Shown here: one piece after another, positions 1-8,845 of the stretch
Layout of the letters: each line of letters starts with the position of its first letter
How positions within the stretch are numbered: the stretch's first letter is position 1
NCBI GenBank assembly: GCA_003725745.1
Contig: RHDP01000001.1
Coordinates: 3,363,001 to 3,427,000, forward strand
Direction: 5' to 3'
DNA: 64,000 bases
Source: Streptomyces sp. I6
Lineage (GTDB): Bacteria > Actinomycetota > Actinomycetes > Streptomycetales > Streptomycetaceae
Position numbers and translations under genes: made by a program
The notes under the pieces: model-generated
Databases searched by the model: none
Told to the model about the DNA's origin: nothing
What the model saw: only the letters and a program-made list of their open reading frames with translations

Positions 1-583
1 CCTGTGCCGAGTTCACGATCTCGTCGACGTCGCCGTCCGCCGCATACCCCATCTGTGTGATACGCGTGCCCGCCTCGACCAGGCGCCGCAACACGGCGCG
101 CTCGTGCACGATCTCCGCGTAGTACGAGGCGTTCGCGGCCGTCGGGACCGATTGGACGAGGGTGTGCAGATAGGAGGCACCGCCGACACGGGTGATCTCT
201 CCCCGTTTGGTCAGCTCGGCGGCGACGGTGATGGGGTCGGCGGGCTCTCCCTTGGCGTAGAGGTCGAGGATCGCCTGGTAGACGGTCTCGTGCGCGGGCC
301 GGTAGAAGTCATGGCCTTTGATGATCTCGACGACGTCGGCGATGGCGTCCTTGGAAAGCAGCATGCCGCCGAGGACGGACTGCTCGGCGTCGAGGTCCTG
401 CGGGGGAACTCGCTCGAAGCCCGGGGAGCCGTCGTCCCAGGCGACGCTCTCCCTGCCGCGCTCGTGCTGCTCCTCGCGGCCACCGCGCCCCCGGCCCTCC
501 CCTCGGCGGGGGCGGGAGACGGGCAGACGGTCACCCGGACCGATGTCGGTCCAGGGCTCGTCCAGGGGCTCGGGGACACTCAC
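1..583 (-). CDS. dnaB: Replicative DNA helicase DnaB, N-terminal part (runs off the window)
   Basis: Leftward frame from a GTG at 583 to the window edge, about 194 codons. After a 45-residue Arg/Gly/Glu-rich leader comes the typical DnaB N-terminal domain (DLDAEQSVLGGMLLSKDAI near residues 50-70, then HDFYRPAHETVYQAI). The RecA-like motor domain lies outside the window. DnaB is the hexameric helicase that unwinds DNA at the fork; its probable loader DciA is encoded at 39958-40542. The start was chosen at GTG because the frame matches the family from there and a GGAGG-like sequence precedes it. The upstream region carries a cluster of DnaA boxes. Confidence 0.93.
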   Translation of the reverse strand, partial: MSVPEPLDEPWTDIGPGDRLPVSRPRRGEGRGRGGREEQHERGRESVAWDDGSPGFERVPPQDLDAEQSVLGGMLLSKDAIADVVEIIKGHDFYRPAHETVYQAILDLYAKGEPADPITVAAELTKRGEITRVGGASYLHTLVQSVPTAANASYYAEIVHERAVLRRLVEAGTRITQMGYAADGDVDEIVNSAQ

Positions 584-1001
584 CGGCCGCCTCCTCCCGT
601 CCGCTCCGCGGACCTCTGCGTGGCACTCTTTTTAGGACACGGCACTGACAACACGAGCGGCCCGATTCCGCTTCACGGCACATCGGGCGCCGGTCCACCG
701 TAGGGCTGCGGGCACCGTCAGCCAATCTGGTTATCCACAGGCCATGTGGACGACTGAGCCGATGCTGTGGAGAACCCCCCAGAACCTGTGCACGGAGCGG
801 GGGACAGCACTGTGGACAAAGTCATAGGCCGCGCCCCACATACACTTTGACCTGCATCTTTTCCATCCACCGGCTGTGGGGGAGAAAAACTTCCCCAGCC
901 GGACCAAGATCAGAACAAACGGCGCACAGCAGAAGCCCCGTCCCGTCATTTGGTAAGGATCATAGGCCGCTTGCATCTCTTACCTGTGGAAGATTAGATT
1001 G
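584..1001. promoter_or_regulatory. DnaA-box cluster in the dnaB/MATE divergent intergenic region
   Basis: This 418-base gene-free stretch separates divergent dnaB and the MATE gene. It holds TTATCCACA at 731-739 and TGTGGACAA (TTGTCCACA on the other strand) at 811-819, plus near matches TGTGGACGA (745-753), TGTGGAGAA (766-774) and TGTGGAAGA (985-993). The first two fit the Streptomyces DnaA-box consensus exactly. Similar clusters away from oriC have been described in S. coelicolor as DnaA-titrating sites; whether this one is the counterpart is inference. Confidence 0.7.
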
Positions 1002-2363
1002 ATGCCCATGACACAGGCCCCTGCGGCGTCCGGATCCAGCCGCCGACGACACGATCGCGAGATCATCTCACTCGCCGCCCCCGCCTTCGGAGCACTCGTC
1101 GCAGAGCCCCTGTTCGTGATGGTCGACAGCGCGATCGTCGGGCACCTCGGCACCCCGCAACTCGCCGGACTGGGTATCGCTGCGGCGCTGCTCATGACGG
1201 CCGTCAGTGTCTTCGTCTTCCTCGCCTACGCCACGACTGCCGCGGTCGCGCGGCGCGTGGGCGCCGGGGATCTGAGTTCCGCGATCCGCCAGGGCATGGA
1301 CGGCATCTGGCTGGCCCTACTGCTCGGCATCGCCGTCGTCGCCTTCATGTTTCCCGCCGCGCCATGGCTGGTGGAAGCCTTCGGAGCCTCCGGCACCGCA
1401 GCCCCGCACGCCATCACCTATCTGCGCATCTCGAGCCTCGGAATCCCTGCCATGCTCGTGGTCATGGCCGCTACCGGCGTACTCCGCGGCCTCCAGGACA
1501 CCCGTACACCCCTCTATGTGGCGATCGGCGGCTTTGCTGCGAACGGGGCCCTCAACCTCGGCCTGGTCTACGGGGCCGGGCTCGGCATCGCCGGCTCCGC
1601 CTGGGGCACGGTCCTGGCCCAGGCCGGAATGGCCGCCGCCTACCTCGTGGTGGTCGTTCGCGGCGCCCGTCGCCACCATGCCTCCCTGCGGCCGGACACC
1701 GCGGGCATACGGGCAAGTGCCCAGGCAGGTATGCCGCTACTGATCCGTACGCTCTCCCTGCGAGCCGTACTGCTGATCGCCACCGCCGTGGCCGCCCGTC
1801 TCAGTGACACCAGCATCGCCGCGCACCAGATCATCCTCTCCCTCTGGAGCCTCACGGCCTTTGCCCTGGACGCGATCGCCATCGCCGGCCAGGCCATTAT
1901 CGGGCGCTGTCTCGGCGCCGGCGACGCTGAGGGAGCACGTGCCGCATGCCGCCGCATGGTCGAGTGGGGCATCGCTTCGGGCGTAGGGCTCGGACTGCTG
2001 ATCGTACTGGCGCGTCCGGTGTTCATTCCCCTCTTCACCAGCGATCCCGCCGTCAAGGACACTCTGCTGCCGGCCCTGCTGGTGGTGGCCCTCACCCAGC
2101 CGGTCGCAGGCGTGGTGTTCGTCCTCGACGGTGTGCTGATGGGCGCCGGCGACGGCCCCTATCTGGCCGGTGCCATGCTCGTCACCCTGATGGTCTTCAC
2201 GCCGGCCGCCCTTCTGGTGCCTCTTCTCGGCGGTGGCCTCACCGCGCTCTGGTGGGCCATGGCCCTGATGATGGCGGTCCGCATGGCGACCCTGTGGCTG
2301 CGAGCCCGCTCCGGCCGCTGGATCGTGACGGGGCCGCCCGTTGACCGGCGGAGTTTCACGTGA
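1002..2363 (+). CDS. MATE family multidrug/Na+ efflux transporter
   Basis: 453-residue integral membrane protein with about 12 hydrophobic segments and the MATE-type repeat of two six-helix halves (first half begins LAAPAFGALVAEPLFVMVDSAIVGHLG, the conserved P-x-x-x-x-x-x-D-x-x-x-V-G pattern). DinF-like MATE proteins export cationic compounds using H+ or Na+. ATG 1002 was chosen; ATG 1008 is a possible alternative. Its last codons and stop overlap a perfect parS site (2353-2366), so the C-terminal residues SFT are encoded by the ParB-binding sequence. It converges on rplI across a strong hairpin. Confidence 0.85.
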   Translation: MPMTQAPAASGSSRRRHDREIISLAAPAFGALVAEPLFVMVDSAIVGHLGTPQLAGLGIAAALLMTAVSVFVFLAYATTAAVARRVGAGDLSSAIRQGMDGIWLALLLGIAVVAFMFPAAPWLVEAFGASGTAAPHAITYLRISSLGIPAMLVVMAATGVLRGLQDTRTPLYVAIGGFAANGALNLGLVYGAGLGIAGSAWGTVLAQAGMAAAYLVVVVRGARRHHASLRPDTAGIRASAQAGMPLLIRTLSLRAVLLIATAVAARLSDTSIAAHQIILSLWSLTAFALDAIAIAGQAIIGRCLGAGDAEGARAACRRMVEWGIASGVGLGLLIVLARPVFIPLFTSDPAVKDTLLPALLVVALTQPVAGVVFVLDGVLMGAGDGPYLAGAMLVTLMVFTPAALLVPLLGGGLTALWWAMALMMAVRMATLWLRARSGRWIVTGPPVDRRSFT

Positions 2364-2366
2364 AAC
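2353..2366. promoter_or_regulatory. parS site 1
   Basis: Perfect 14-base palindrome GTTTCACGTGAAAC, the Streptomyces ParB-binding site. It overlaps the stop codon of the MATE gene (TGA at 2361-2363). Confidence 0.9.
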
Positions 2367-2443
2367 ATCCCCTGCGTACCCGTGGCCACCACGCAACGAT
2401 GCGGAGGCGTGCGCCTCACGGTTACGGCACGTCCGGGAACGGT

Positions 2444-2477
2444 GAGAGGGCCGCACCCGGACGGGTGCGGCCCTCTC
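2444..2477. terminator. Bidirectional terminator between MATE and rplI
   Basis: A perfect 15-base-pair stem (left arm 2444-2458, loop GGAC, right arm 2463-2477) lies between the convergent MATE and rplI genes and can end transcription from both sides. Confidence 0.8.
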
Positions 2478-2499
2478 ATTCCCCGCTATGGGCAGTCGC

Positions 2500-2946
2500 T
2501 CAGCCGGCGACGACCTCGACGCCGAGCTTGGCGGCGACCTCGGGGTGCAGACGCACGGACACCTGGTGCGAGCCCAGGGTCTTGATCGGCGAACCGAGTT
2601 CGACGCGGCGCTTGTCCACCTCCGGGCCACCCGCCGACTTGATCGCCGAGGCGATGTCGGCCGGAGTGACGGATCCGAAGAGGCGGCCGGCGTCGCCGGA
2701 GCGAACAGCCAGACGCACCTTCACGCCCTCGAGACGGGCCTTGATCTCGTTGGCCTGCTCGATGGTCGCGATCTCGTGGATCTTGCGGGCGCGGCGGATC
2801 TGCTCGACGTCCTTCTCGCCACCCTTGGTCCAGCGGATCGCGAAACCACGCGGGGCCAGGTAGTTGCGAGCGTAGCCGTCCTTGACGTCGACGACGTCGC
2901 CGGCAGCGCCGAGGCCGGAAACCTCGTGGGTGAGGATGATCTTCAT
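2500..2946 (-). CDS. rplI: 50S ribosomal protein L9
   Basis: 148 residues, the usual L9 length. It opens [21 protein letters not shown], followed by the diagnostic [13 protein letters not shown] motif; the long central helix and C-terminal RNA-binding domain follow. L9 binds 23S rRNA at the base of the L1 stalk. It is the last gene of the leftward rpsF-ssb-rpsR-rplI operon, 18 bases after rpsR, and is followed by the terminator at 2444-2477. Confidence 0.97.
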   Translation of the reverse strand: MKIILTHEVSGLGAAGDVVDVKDGYARNYLAPRGFAIRWTKGGEKDVEQIRRARKIHEIATIEQANEIKARLEGVKVRLAVRSGDAGRLFGSVTPADIASAIKSAGGPEVDKRRVELGSPIKTLGSHQVSVRLHPEVAAKLGVEVVAG

Positions 2947-2964
2947 GCTTCGGTCACCCTTCCC

Positions 2965-3201
2965 TTAGCGCGCGGTGGACGTGTAGGGCAGCAGCGCCAT
3001 CTCACGGCTGTTCTTGACGGCCGTGGCGACGTCACGCTGATGCTGCGTGCAGTTGCCGGTCACGCGGCGGGCACGGATCTTGCCACGGTCGGAAATGAAC
3101 TTCCGCAGCATGTTCGTGTCCTTGTAGTCGACGTACGTGACCTTGTCCTTGCAGAAAGCGCAGACCTTCTTCTTCGGCTTGCGCACAGGCGGCTTCGCCA
3201 T
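2965..3201 (-). CDS. rpsR: 30S ribosomal protein S18
   Basis: 78 residues with the S18 core ([25 protein letters not shown]). It keeps a CAFC pair near residues 14-17 and a later Cys in TGNCTQHQ, so it is the cysteine-containing, potentially zinc-binding (C+) form; Streptomyces often has a second, cysteine-free copy elsewhere in the genome for zinc limitation. Third gene of the rpsF operon, 55 bases after ssb. Confidence 0.97.
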   Translation of the reverse strand: MAKPPVRKPKKKVCAFCKDKVTYVDYKDTNMLRKFISDRGKIRARRVTGNCTQHQRDVATAVKNSREMALLPYTSTAR

Positions 3202-3256
3202 GGTGTTTCTCCTGTGTGATCAAGAAGTGGGAGTACGAGCTCCCAGGGGACCTGCC

Positions 3257-3835
3257 CTAGAAAGGAGGCTCGTCCGAGTAGCCGCCGCCGGAGCCGGAGC
3301 CACCGCCCCAGCCGCCGCCGCCCTGCTGCTGACCGCCGGCCGGCGCGCTGGTGGCCCAGGGGTCGTCGGCGGGAGCCCCGCCGCCGCCCTGCTGCTGGCC
3401 ACCGCCGGGACCGCCGCCCCAGCCGCCGCCGCCCTGCTGCTGACCGCCGTAGCCGCCCTGGCCGCCGCGGCCGGTGGTCTTGGTGACCTTGGCCGTGGCG
3501 TTCTTGAGGCTGGGGCCGACTTCCTCGACGTCCAGCTCGAAGACCGTGCGCTTGACTCCCTCACGGTCCTCGTAGGACCGCTGCTTCAGCCGGCCCTGCA
3601 CGACGACGCGCATGCCTCGCTGGAGCGACTCGGCGACGTTCTCCGCCGCCTGACGCCAGACCGAGCAGGTGAGGAACAGGCTCTCGCCGTCCTTCCACTC
3701 GTTGGTCTGACGGTCGAAGGTGCGGGGAGTGGACGCGACGCGGAACTTCGCGACCGCCGCACCGGACGGGGTGAAGCGCAGCTCGGGGTCGTCGACGAGA
3801 TTGCCGACGACCGTGATGACGGTCTCGCCTGCCAT
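3257..3835 (-). CDS. ssb: Single-stranded DNA-binding protein SSB
   Basis: 192 residues. An OB-fold domain fills residues 1-115 (begins [21 protein letters not shown]). The flexible tail is built from [12 protein letters not shown]-type repeats, visible in the DNA as a repetitive stretch at about 3300-3480. The end DEPPF is the conserved acidic-aromatic tip that recruits partner proteins to single-stranded DNA. It sits between rpsF and rpsR in the same operon, as is usual for the main replicative SSB. Confidence 0.96.
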   Translation of the reverse strand: MAGETVITVVGNLVDDPELRFTPSGAAVAKFRVASTPRTFDRQTNEWKDGESLFLTCSVWRQAAENVAESLQRGMRVVVQGRLKQRSYEDREGVKRTVFELDVEEVGPSLKNATAKVTKTTGRGGQGGYGGQQQGGGGWGGGPGGGQQQGGGGAPADDPWATSAPAGGQQQGGGGWGGGSGSGGGYSDEPPF

Positions 3836-3908
3836 GGGTGAACCTCTCGGCGGGATTGCTTCTGGCTGCTTGCTGCTACTCGAGCCCGATGCCCTCTGAG
3901 CCAGGTGC

Positions 3909-4199
3909 TCAGTGGGTCTCGGGGCGGAGGACCTTGGTCCGGAGGACCGACTCGTTCAGGCTCATCTGGCGGTCGAGCTCCTTGACGACCGCAGGCTCGG
4001 CCTGCAGGTCGATGACCGAGTAGATGCCCTCGGGCTTCTTCTTGATCTCGTAAGCGAGACGACGACGGCCCCAGGTGTCGACCTTCTCGACCTTTCCGTT
4101 GCCCTCACGGACGACGGAGAGGAAGTTCTCGATCAGCGGGGAGACAGCACGCTCCTCGAGATCGGGGTCGAGGATGACCATCACCTCGTAGTGACGCAT
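3909..4199 (-). CDS. rpsF: 30S ribosomal protein S6
   Basis: 96 residues, the normal size, beginning [19 protein letters not shown] and containing the S6 signature ([18 protein letters not shown]). The ATG at 4199 is preceded by a strong AAAGGAGGT ribosome-binding site; upstream in-frame ATGs give an implausible extension. First gene of the rpsF-ssb-rpsR-rplI operon. Confidence 0.97.
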   Translation of the reverse strand: MRHYEVMVILDPDLEERAVSPLIENFLSVVREGNGKVEKVDTWGRRRLAYEIKKKPEGIYSVIDLQAEPAVVKELDRQMSLNESVLRTKVLRPETH

Positions 4200-4496
4200 G
4201 TGGAACCCACCTCCTTTGGACTCAGCGGCCACGGTCGTTCCGTGGCAGGAGGGTCGTGATGCGTTGAGCATCGATGCCTACGCAGTAAATCAGGCGGCAC
4301 TGACAACCGGCCCCGCAATCGGTCTGGGAGAGCGGGGTACCGAGTGCTGGCCTGGGCAGACACCGGTGCAGACGGTACACAGTACCCGCACACCCGCTTC
4401 CGGTTGAAATCCGGCGTCCATGCACCGCACCCTGTACGCATCGGGTGTGGGCGGCGTCACAGTGCGCCGCCCTCCGAAAATGCCAGGAGGTGCTTC

Positions 4497-4811
4497 ATGG
4501 CGCAGTCGCAACCGAACCCCACCGGCTCTCTCCTCGCCACGGACGGCAAGCCCCATCCACGCCAGGACGCCCTGATGGTCGTCACCCTGGTCCTGGGTGC
4601 GGTGGCGTTCGTGTCGGCGCAGTTCCACCACCTGCATCTGCTCAGCTCCTGGACCGGACTCATCGGAATCCTCACGGGCGCATACGGCCAGTTCATCTCG
4701 GCCACCACCCGGGAACGCTTCCTCCTGGTCATCGGCCTGGGCGCCGCCGCAATCGGCTTCTTCCTCGGAATGGCGCAGGGCGGGCTCTTCGGCGGTCTGA
4801 TCGGCTACTAG
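4497..4811 (+). CDS. Small integral membrane protein of unknown function
   Basis: 104 residues. A 24-residue polar N-terminus is followed by three or four hydrophobic segments (ALMVVTLVLGAVAFVSA, SWTGLIGILTGAYGQF, FLLVIGLGAAAIGFFLGMA). An AGGAGG site at 4485-4490 fixes the start. It lies between divergent rpsF and the FemX-type gene, a position conserved in Streptomyces (SCO3905 in S. coelicolor, from memory of gene order). No functional motif is visible. Confidence 0.8.
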   Translation: MAQSQPNPTGSLLATDGKPHPRQDALMVVTLVLGAVAFVSAQFHHLHLLSSWTGLIGILTGAYGQFISATTRERFLLVIGLGAAAIGFFLGMAQGGLFGGLIGY

Positions 4812-4919
4812 CACTCGTCCCACCGCAGCCACGCGGGGCGCTTCCCGGGCCCAGTAGGCTTCGGCGCGAGAGCCGGAGCCCCTGACCCATGGGGACACAC
4901 CAGCCGAGGAGCGCCCCGC

Positions 4920-6038
4920 ATGAGCCTGACCCTGAGGACCATCAGCCGAGAGCAGCATCTGGCGTACGTCCAGAGCCTGCCTTCGGCGAGTCACTGCCAG
5001 GTCCCGGCGTGGGCGGGCGTGAAGACCGAATGGCGCTCCGAGAACCTCGGCTGGTTCGACAAGAACGGGCAGCTCGTCGGCGCCGGTCTGGTTCTGTACC
5101 GCCAGCTCCCCAAGATCAAGCGCTATCTGGCCTATCTGCCCGAGGGCCCGGTGATCAACTGGTACGCCCCCAACCTGGACGACTGGCTCCGGCCGATGCT
5201 GGCACACCTCAAGAGCCAGGGCGCCTTCTCCGTGAAGATGGGCCCGCCCGTGGTGATCCGCCGCTGGGACGCCGCAGCGATCAAGGCGGGCATTCAGGAC
5301 CCGGACGTGAAGCGACTGCGCGACGTGGAGGCGACGCACATCGAGGCCCGCGCGTTCGAGGTCGCGGACCGGCTCCGCAAGATGGGCTGGCAGCAGGGCG
5401 AGGACGGCGGCGCCGGCTTCGGCGACGTGCAGCCGCGGTACGTCTACCAGGTGCCGCTGGCCAACCGGTCGCTCGACGACGTGCTCAAGGGCTTCAACCA
5501 GCTGTGGCGGCGCAACATCAAGAAGGCCGAGAAGGCCGGCGTCGAGGTCGTCCAGGGCGGCTACGAGGACCTGGCCGAGTGGCAGCGGCTCTACGAGATC
5601 ACCGCCGAGCGCGACCGCTTCCGCCCCCGCCCGCTCTCGTACTTCCAGCGCATGTGGACGGTCCTGAACTCGGAGGACCCCAACCGCATGCGTCTCTACT
5701 TCGCCCGGCACAACGGGGTGAACCTCTCGGCGGCCACGATGCTCGTCGTCGGCGGACATGTCTGGTACTCGTACGGGGCCTCCGACAACATCGGCCGCGA
5801 GGTCCGGCCCTCCAACGCAATGCAGTGGCGGATGCTCCGGGACGCCTACGCCATGGGCGCCACCGTCTACGACCTGCGCGGCATCAGCGACTCGCTCGAC
5901 GAGACCGACCACCTCTTCGGGCTGATCCAGTTCAAGGTGGGCACCGGCGGAGAAGCGGTCGAGTACGTCGGTGAGTGGGACTTCCCGCTCAACAAGGTGC
6001 TGCACAAGGCCCTCGACATCTATATGTCGCGCCGCTGA
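4920..6038 (+). CDS. femX: FemX-type lipid II aminoacyltransferase (FemABX family)
   Basis: 372 residues, with the two-GNAT-fold architecture of the Fem family and the characteristic RRNIKKAEKAGVEV stretch near residues 195-210. Fem enzymes transfer an amino acid from aminoacyl-tRNA to the peptidoglycan stem peptide at the cytoplasmic membrane; the Streptomyces FemX adds the first bridging glycine to lipid II. The downstream alanine-racemase-like gene (77 bases away) and the PBP at 8846 keep it in a cell-wall neighbourhood. The assignment to FemX rather than another Fem paralogue rests on position and length. Confidence 0.85.
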   Translation: MSLTLRTISREQHLAYVQSLPSASHCQVPAWAGVKTEWRSENLGWFDKNGQLVGAGLVLYRQLPKIKRYLAYLPEGPVINWYAPNLDDWLRPMLAHLKSQGAFSVKMGPPVVIRRWDAAAIKAGIQDPDVKRLRDVEATHIEARAFEVADRLRKMGWQQGEDGGAGFGDVQPRYVYQVPLANRSLDDVLKGFNQLWRRNIKKAEKAGVEVVQGGYEDLAEWQRLYEITAERDRFRPRPLSYFQRMWTVLNSEDPNRMRLYFARHNGVNLSAATMLVVGGHVWYSYGASDNIGREVRPSNAMQWRMLRDAYAMGATVYDLRGISDSLDETDHLFGLIQFKVGTGGEAVEYVGEWDFPLNKVLHKALDIYMSRR

Positions 6039-6115
6039 TCGTTCCGTAACCTCGCTTCACCCTCTCTTCGCAGCTCTGACACACTGCCGCCACCAGAAAG
6101 GTTCCGGACCCGGCC

Positions 6116-7147
6116 ATGGCGCTCTCCCTCTACGTCGACACCACGCGCTGGCGGGCGCACCAGAAGTCCGTAATCGACCAGTTCCCGGGTCTCGTTCCGG
6201 TCTGCAAGGGCAACGGCTACGGGTTCGGCCACGAGCGTCTCGCCGAGGAGGTGACCCGCTTCGGCGCGGACATGCTCGCCGTGGGAACCACCTACGAGGC
6301 GGCTCGGATCAAGGACTGGTTCAGCGGCGACCTCCTCGTGCTCACCCCCTTCCGCCGCGGTGAGGAGCCGGTACCGCTGCCCGACCGGGTCATCCGCTCT
6401 GTCTCGTCCGTCGACGGGGTGCATGCCCTGGTCGGGGCGCGGGTCGTCATCGAGTGCATGAGCTCGATGAGACGGCACGGCGTCTCGGAGCACGACCTCC
6501 ACCAGCTGCACTCCGCGATCGAGGACGTGCGGCTGGAGGGCTTCGCCCTCCATCTGCCCCTGGACCGAACCGACGGCTCCGACGCGGTGGAGGAGGTCAT
6601 CGGCTGGATGGACCGGCTGCGGACGGCGCGGCTGCCGCTGCACAGCATGTTCGTGAGCCATCTGAGGTCCGACGAACTCACCCGGCTCCAGCAGCAGTTC
6701 CCGCAGACCCGGTTCCGGGCACGGATCGGCACGCGGCTCTGGCTCGGCGACCACGAGGCGACCGAGTACCGGGGAGCCGTCCTCGACGTGACCCGCGTCG
6801 CCAGAGGCGACCGCTTCGGATACCGCCAGCAGAAGGCGGCCTCGGACGGCTGGCTGGTCGTCGTCGCGGGCGGGACCTCGCACGGTGTGGGTCTGGAGGC
6901 CCCCAAGGCACTCCACGGCGTCATGCCGCGGGCCAAGGGTGTGGCCCGGGCCGGGCTGGCGACCGTCAACCGCAACCTGTCGCCGTTCGTCTGGGCGGGC
7001 AAGCAGCGGTGGTTCGCGGAGCCCCCGCATATGCAGGTCTCGATCCTCTTCGTCCCCGCCGACTCCCATGAACCGAATGTCGGGGACGAGCTGATCGCAC
7101 ACCTGCGCCATACGACCACCCAGTTCGACCGACTGGTCGACCGCTGA
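6116..7147 (+). CDS. Alanine racemase-like PLP protein, catalytic Tyr apparently missing
   Basis: 343 residues. The N-terminal TIM-barrel half matches alanine racemases: the PLP-binding lysine is in VCKGNGYGFG (K31) and the phosphate/active-site Arg region in RIGTRLWLGD (about 200-209). In bacterial alanine racemases the second base is a Tyr in a VGYADGY-type motif of the C-terminal domain; the aligned segment here reads VVAGGTSHGVGL, with Gly in place of that Tyr. It is therefore either a racemase with altered chemistry or a non-racemising PLP protein. It follows femX closely and probably shares its transcript, which suggests a role in wall amino-acid supply. Confidence 0.7.
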   Translation: MALSLYVDTTRWRAHQKSVIDQFPGLVPVCKGNGYGFGHERLAEEVTRFGADMLAVGTTYEAARIKDWFSGDLLVLTPFRRGEEPVPLPDRVIRSVSSVDGVHALVGARVVIECMSSMRRHGVSEHDLHQLHSAIEDVRLEGFALHLPLDRTDGSDAVEEVIGWMDRLRTARLPLHSMFVSHLRSDELTRLQQQFPQTRFRARIGTRLWLGDHEATEYRGAVLDVTRVARGDRFGYRQQKAASDGWLVVVAGGTSHGVGLEAPKALHGVMPRAKGVARAGLATVNRNLSPFVWAGKQRWFAEPPHMQVSILFVPADSHEPNVGDELIAHLRHTTTQFDRLVDR

Positions 7148-7160
7148 CTCAGCCGGTGCC

Positions 7161-7185
7161 GTGCCCCGGGCGGGCTCCGGGGCAC
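7161..7185. terminator. Terminator between convergent genes
   Basis: GTGCCCCGG (7161-7169) pairs with CCGGGGCAC (7177-7185) across a seven-base loop, just after the alanine-racemase-like gene and before the end of the convergent glycosyltransferase gene. Confidence 0.6.
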
Positions 7186-7229
7186 GGGTGGCCGCAGTGG
7201 ACCGGAAGCCGGTGCTTGCTTGGGTCCGG

Positions 7230-8722
7230 TCAGCCGGCCGCCGGGCCGGTCGTCCCCCACTCCACCCGCGGGCCCTCCACGGAGTGCGCCCCATGCCTCG
7301 GCGGGTGGGCCGCCCCACCGAGTACGAAGGCGTCCGGCGCCCGGTCCAGAACCCCACCGGACGGGTCGTCCGCGCCGTCCTGCCGTACCACGTCCCGCTC
7401 TGGCATGAGGGCGTCCCGCACGACCACCGCGCACAGGTAGACCGTCCCCAGCAGGTGGACGGCGATCGCCAGCTGGTAGCCCTCCGGTGGAAGGCCCTGG
7501 TGCTTGTCCCCGCTCGTCGTGTAGGCCAGGTACATCCAGATGCCCAGGAAGTACACGACCTCGCAGGCCTGCCAGATAAGGAAGTCCCGCCAGCGAGGTC
7601 TGGCGAGTACGGCGAGGGGGATCAGCCACAGCACGTACTGCGGCGAGTAGACCTTGTTGGTGAGGACGAACGCCGCCACGACGAGGAAGGCCAGCTGCGC
7701 GAACCGCGGTCTGCGGGGGCGGTGAGGGCGAGCCCCGCGATGCCGGCGCAGGCCAGCAGCATCAGCGCCGTCGCATAGGTGTTGACCGTGCCGACCTCGA
7801 TCGACTCGCCCGTGCGCTGTGTGATGATCAGCCAGAAGGACCCGAAGTCGACCTGGCGCTCCTGACTGAACGTGTAGAACTTCTTCCACCCTTCGGGCGC
7901 GAGCAGCATCACCGGCAGATTCACCACCAGCCAGGCCCCCGCCGCGCCCAGGAAGGCCGTCCCGTACTCCCGGTACCTGCCGGCCCGCCAGCACAGCACC
8001 AGCAGGGGGCCCAGCAGGAGCAGCGGATACAGCTTGGCCGCCGTGGCGAGCCCGATGAGGATGCCGAAGGCCAGAGCGCGCCCGCGTGACCACATGAGCA
8101 TCGCCGCCGCGGTGAGAGCGACCGCCAGCAGGTCCCAGTTGATGGTGGCGGTGAGGGCGAACGCGGGCGCCAGGGCCACCAGCAGCCCGTCCCACGGCCT
8201 GCGCCTATGGGTCCGCGCGACACATACGGCGATGATCGCGGCACAGATCATCAGCATGCCCGCGTTGACCATCCAGTAGATCTGCTCGCGGTGCTGGACC
8301 GAGCCGCCGTGCGGTGTGAGCCATGCGGCGACCTGCATGAACAACCCGGTCAGCACGGGGTACTCGAGGTACTCCATGTCGCCGTCCAGCCGGTCGAAGT
8401 ACGGCACCAGGCCGTCGGCGAAACCGCGCCCCAGGAACAGATGCGGGATGTCGGAGTAGCAGGCGTGCGTGTACTGCGAGCCGGCGCCGCGGAACCACGC
8501 CCAGTCGTAGCAGGGGATCTTCTGCACCATGCCGAGCGCGAACATCCCGATCGCCACCAGGGCGACGACTCGCACGGGTGTGAGCCGGCTGCCGCCGACC
8601 CGCGCCCAGCGGCCGACGGGGCCCCCGATCAGCTCACTGCCGGCAGCCGCGATCTCGTCCCTCCGCGTGGGACTGACCTGCGGCTCGTCGTGCTGAGGCA
8701 TCGTCTTCTCCGGGCTCGGCAT
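7230..8722 (-). CDS. GT87-like (DUF2029) polyprenyl-phosphate-sugar glycosyltransferase, frame broken once
   Basis: Reconstructed 497-residue multi-span membrane protein (about 10-12 helices) beginning MPSPEKTMPQ. The first loop carries the acidic YLEYPVLTGL pattern of GT-C enzymes, a later loop has WDLLAVALTAAAM, and the C-terminal half reads NKVYSPQYVLWLIPLAVL, typical of actinomycete alpha-mannosyltransferases using lipid-linked sugar donors. The frame shifts at a run of five G at 7715-7719; restoring one G joins ALTAP to RRPRFAQLAFLVVAAF. Either an assembly error or a fresh pseudogene; given the pattern across the window, error is more likely. It may glycosylate cell-wall polymers or glycolipids; the substrate is unknown. 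Confidence 0.75.
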
Positions 8723-8762
8723 GGAGCCATCCTGCCGTACCGGGCCGCGCCCGCGTACGGCC

Positions 8763-8771
8763 TGTGGACAA
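8763..8771 (-). promoter_or_regulatory. Isolated DnaA box
   Basis: TGTGGACAA (TTGTCCACA on the minus strand), the preferred Streptomyces DnaA box, stands alone 41 bases upstream of the glycosyltransferase start. Confidence 0.45.
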
Positions 8772-8773
8772 CG

Positions 8774-8821
8774 GCGAGGGCCGCGGCACCGGAGTCGACC
8801 TCCGAGTGCCGCGGCCCTCGC
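8774..8821 (-). terminator. Terminator of the PBP gene
   Basis: A 16-base-pair outer stem (8774-8789 with 8806-8821) encloses a further CGGAG/CTCCG stem. It lies 25 bases after the end of the leftward PBP gene. Confidence 0.75.
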
Positions 8822-8845
8822 GGTGTGCTTGCCGGCGACCGGCGA

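Noticed and set aside
3300-3480. CRISPR-like repeat array
   Set aside because: The repeats are in-frame codons of the SSB glycine/glutamine tail, not spaced direct repeats. No CRISPR array is present in the window.
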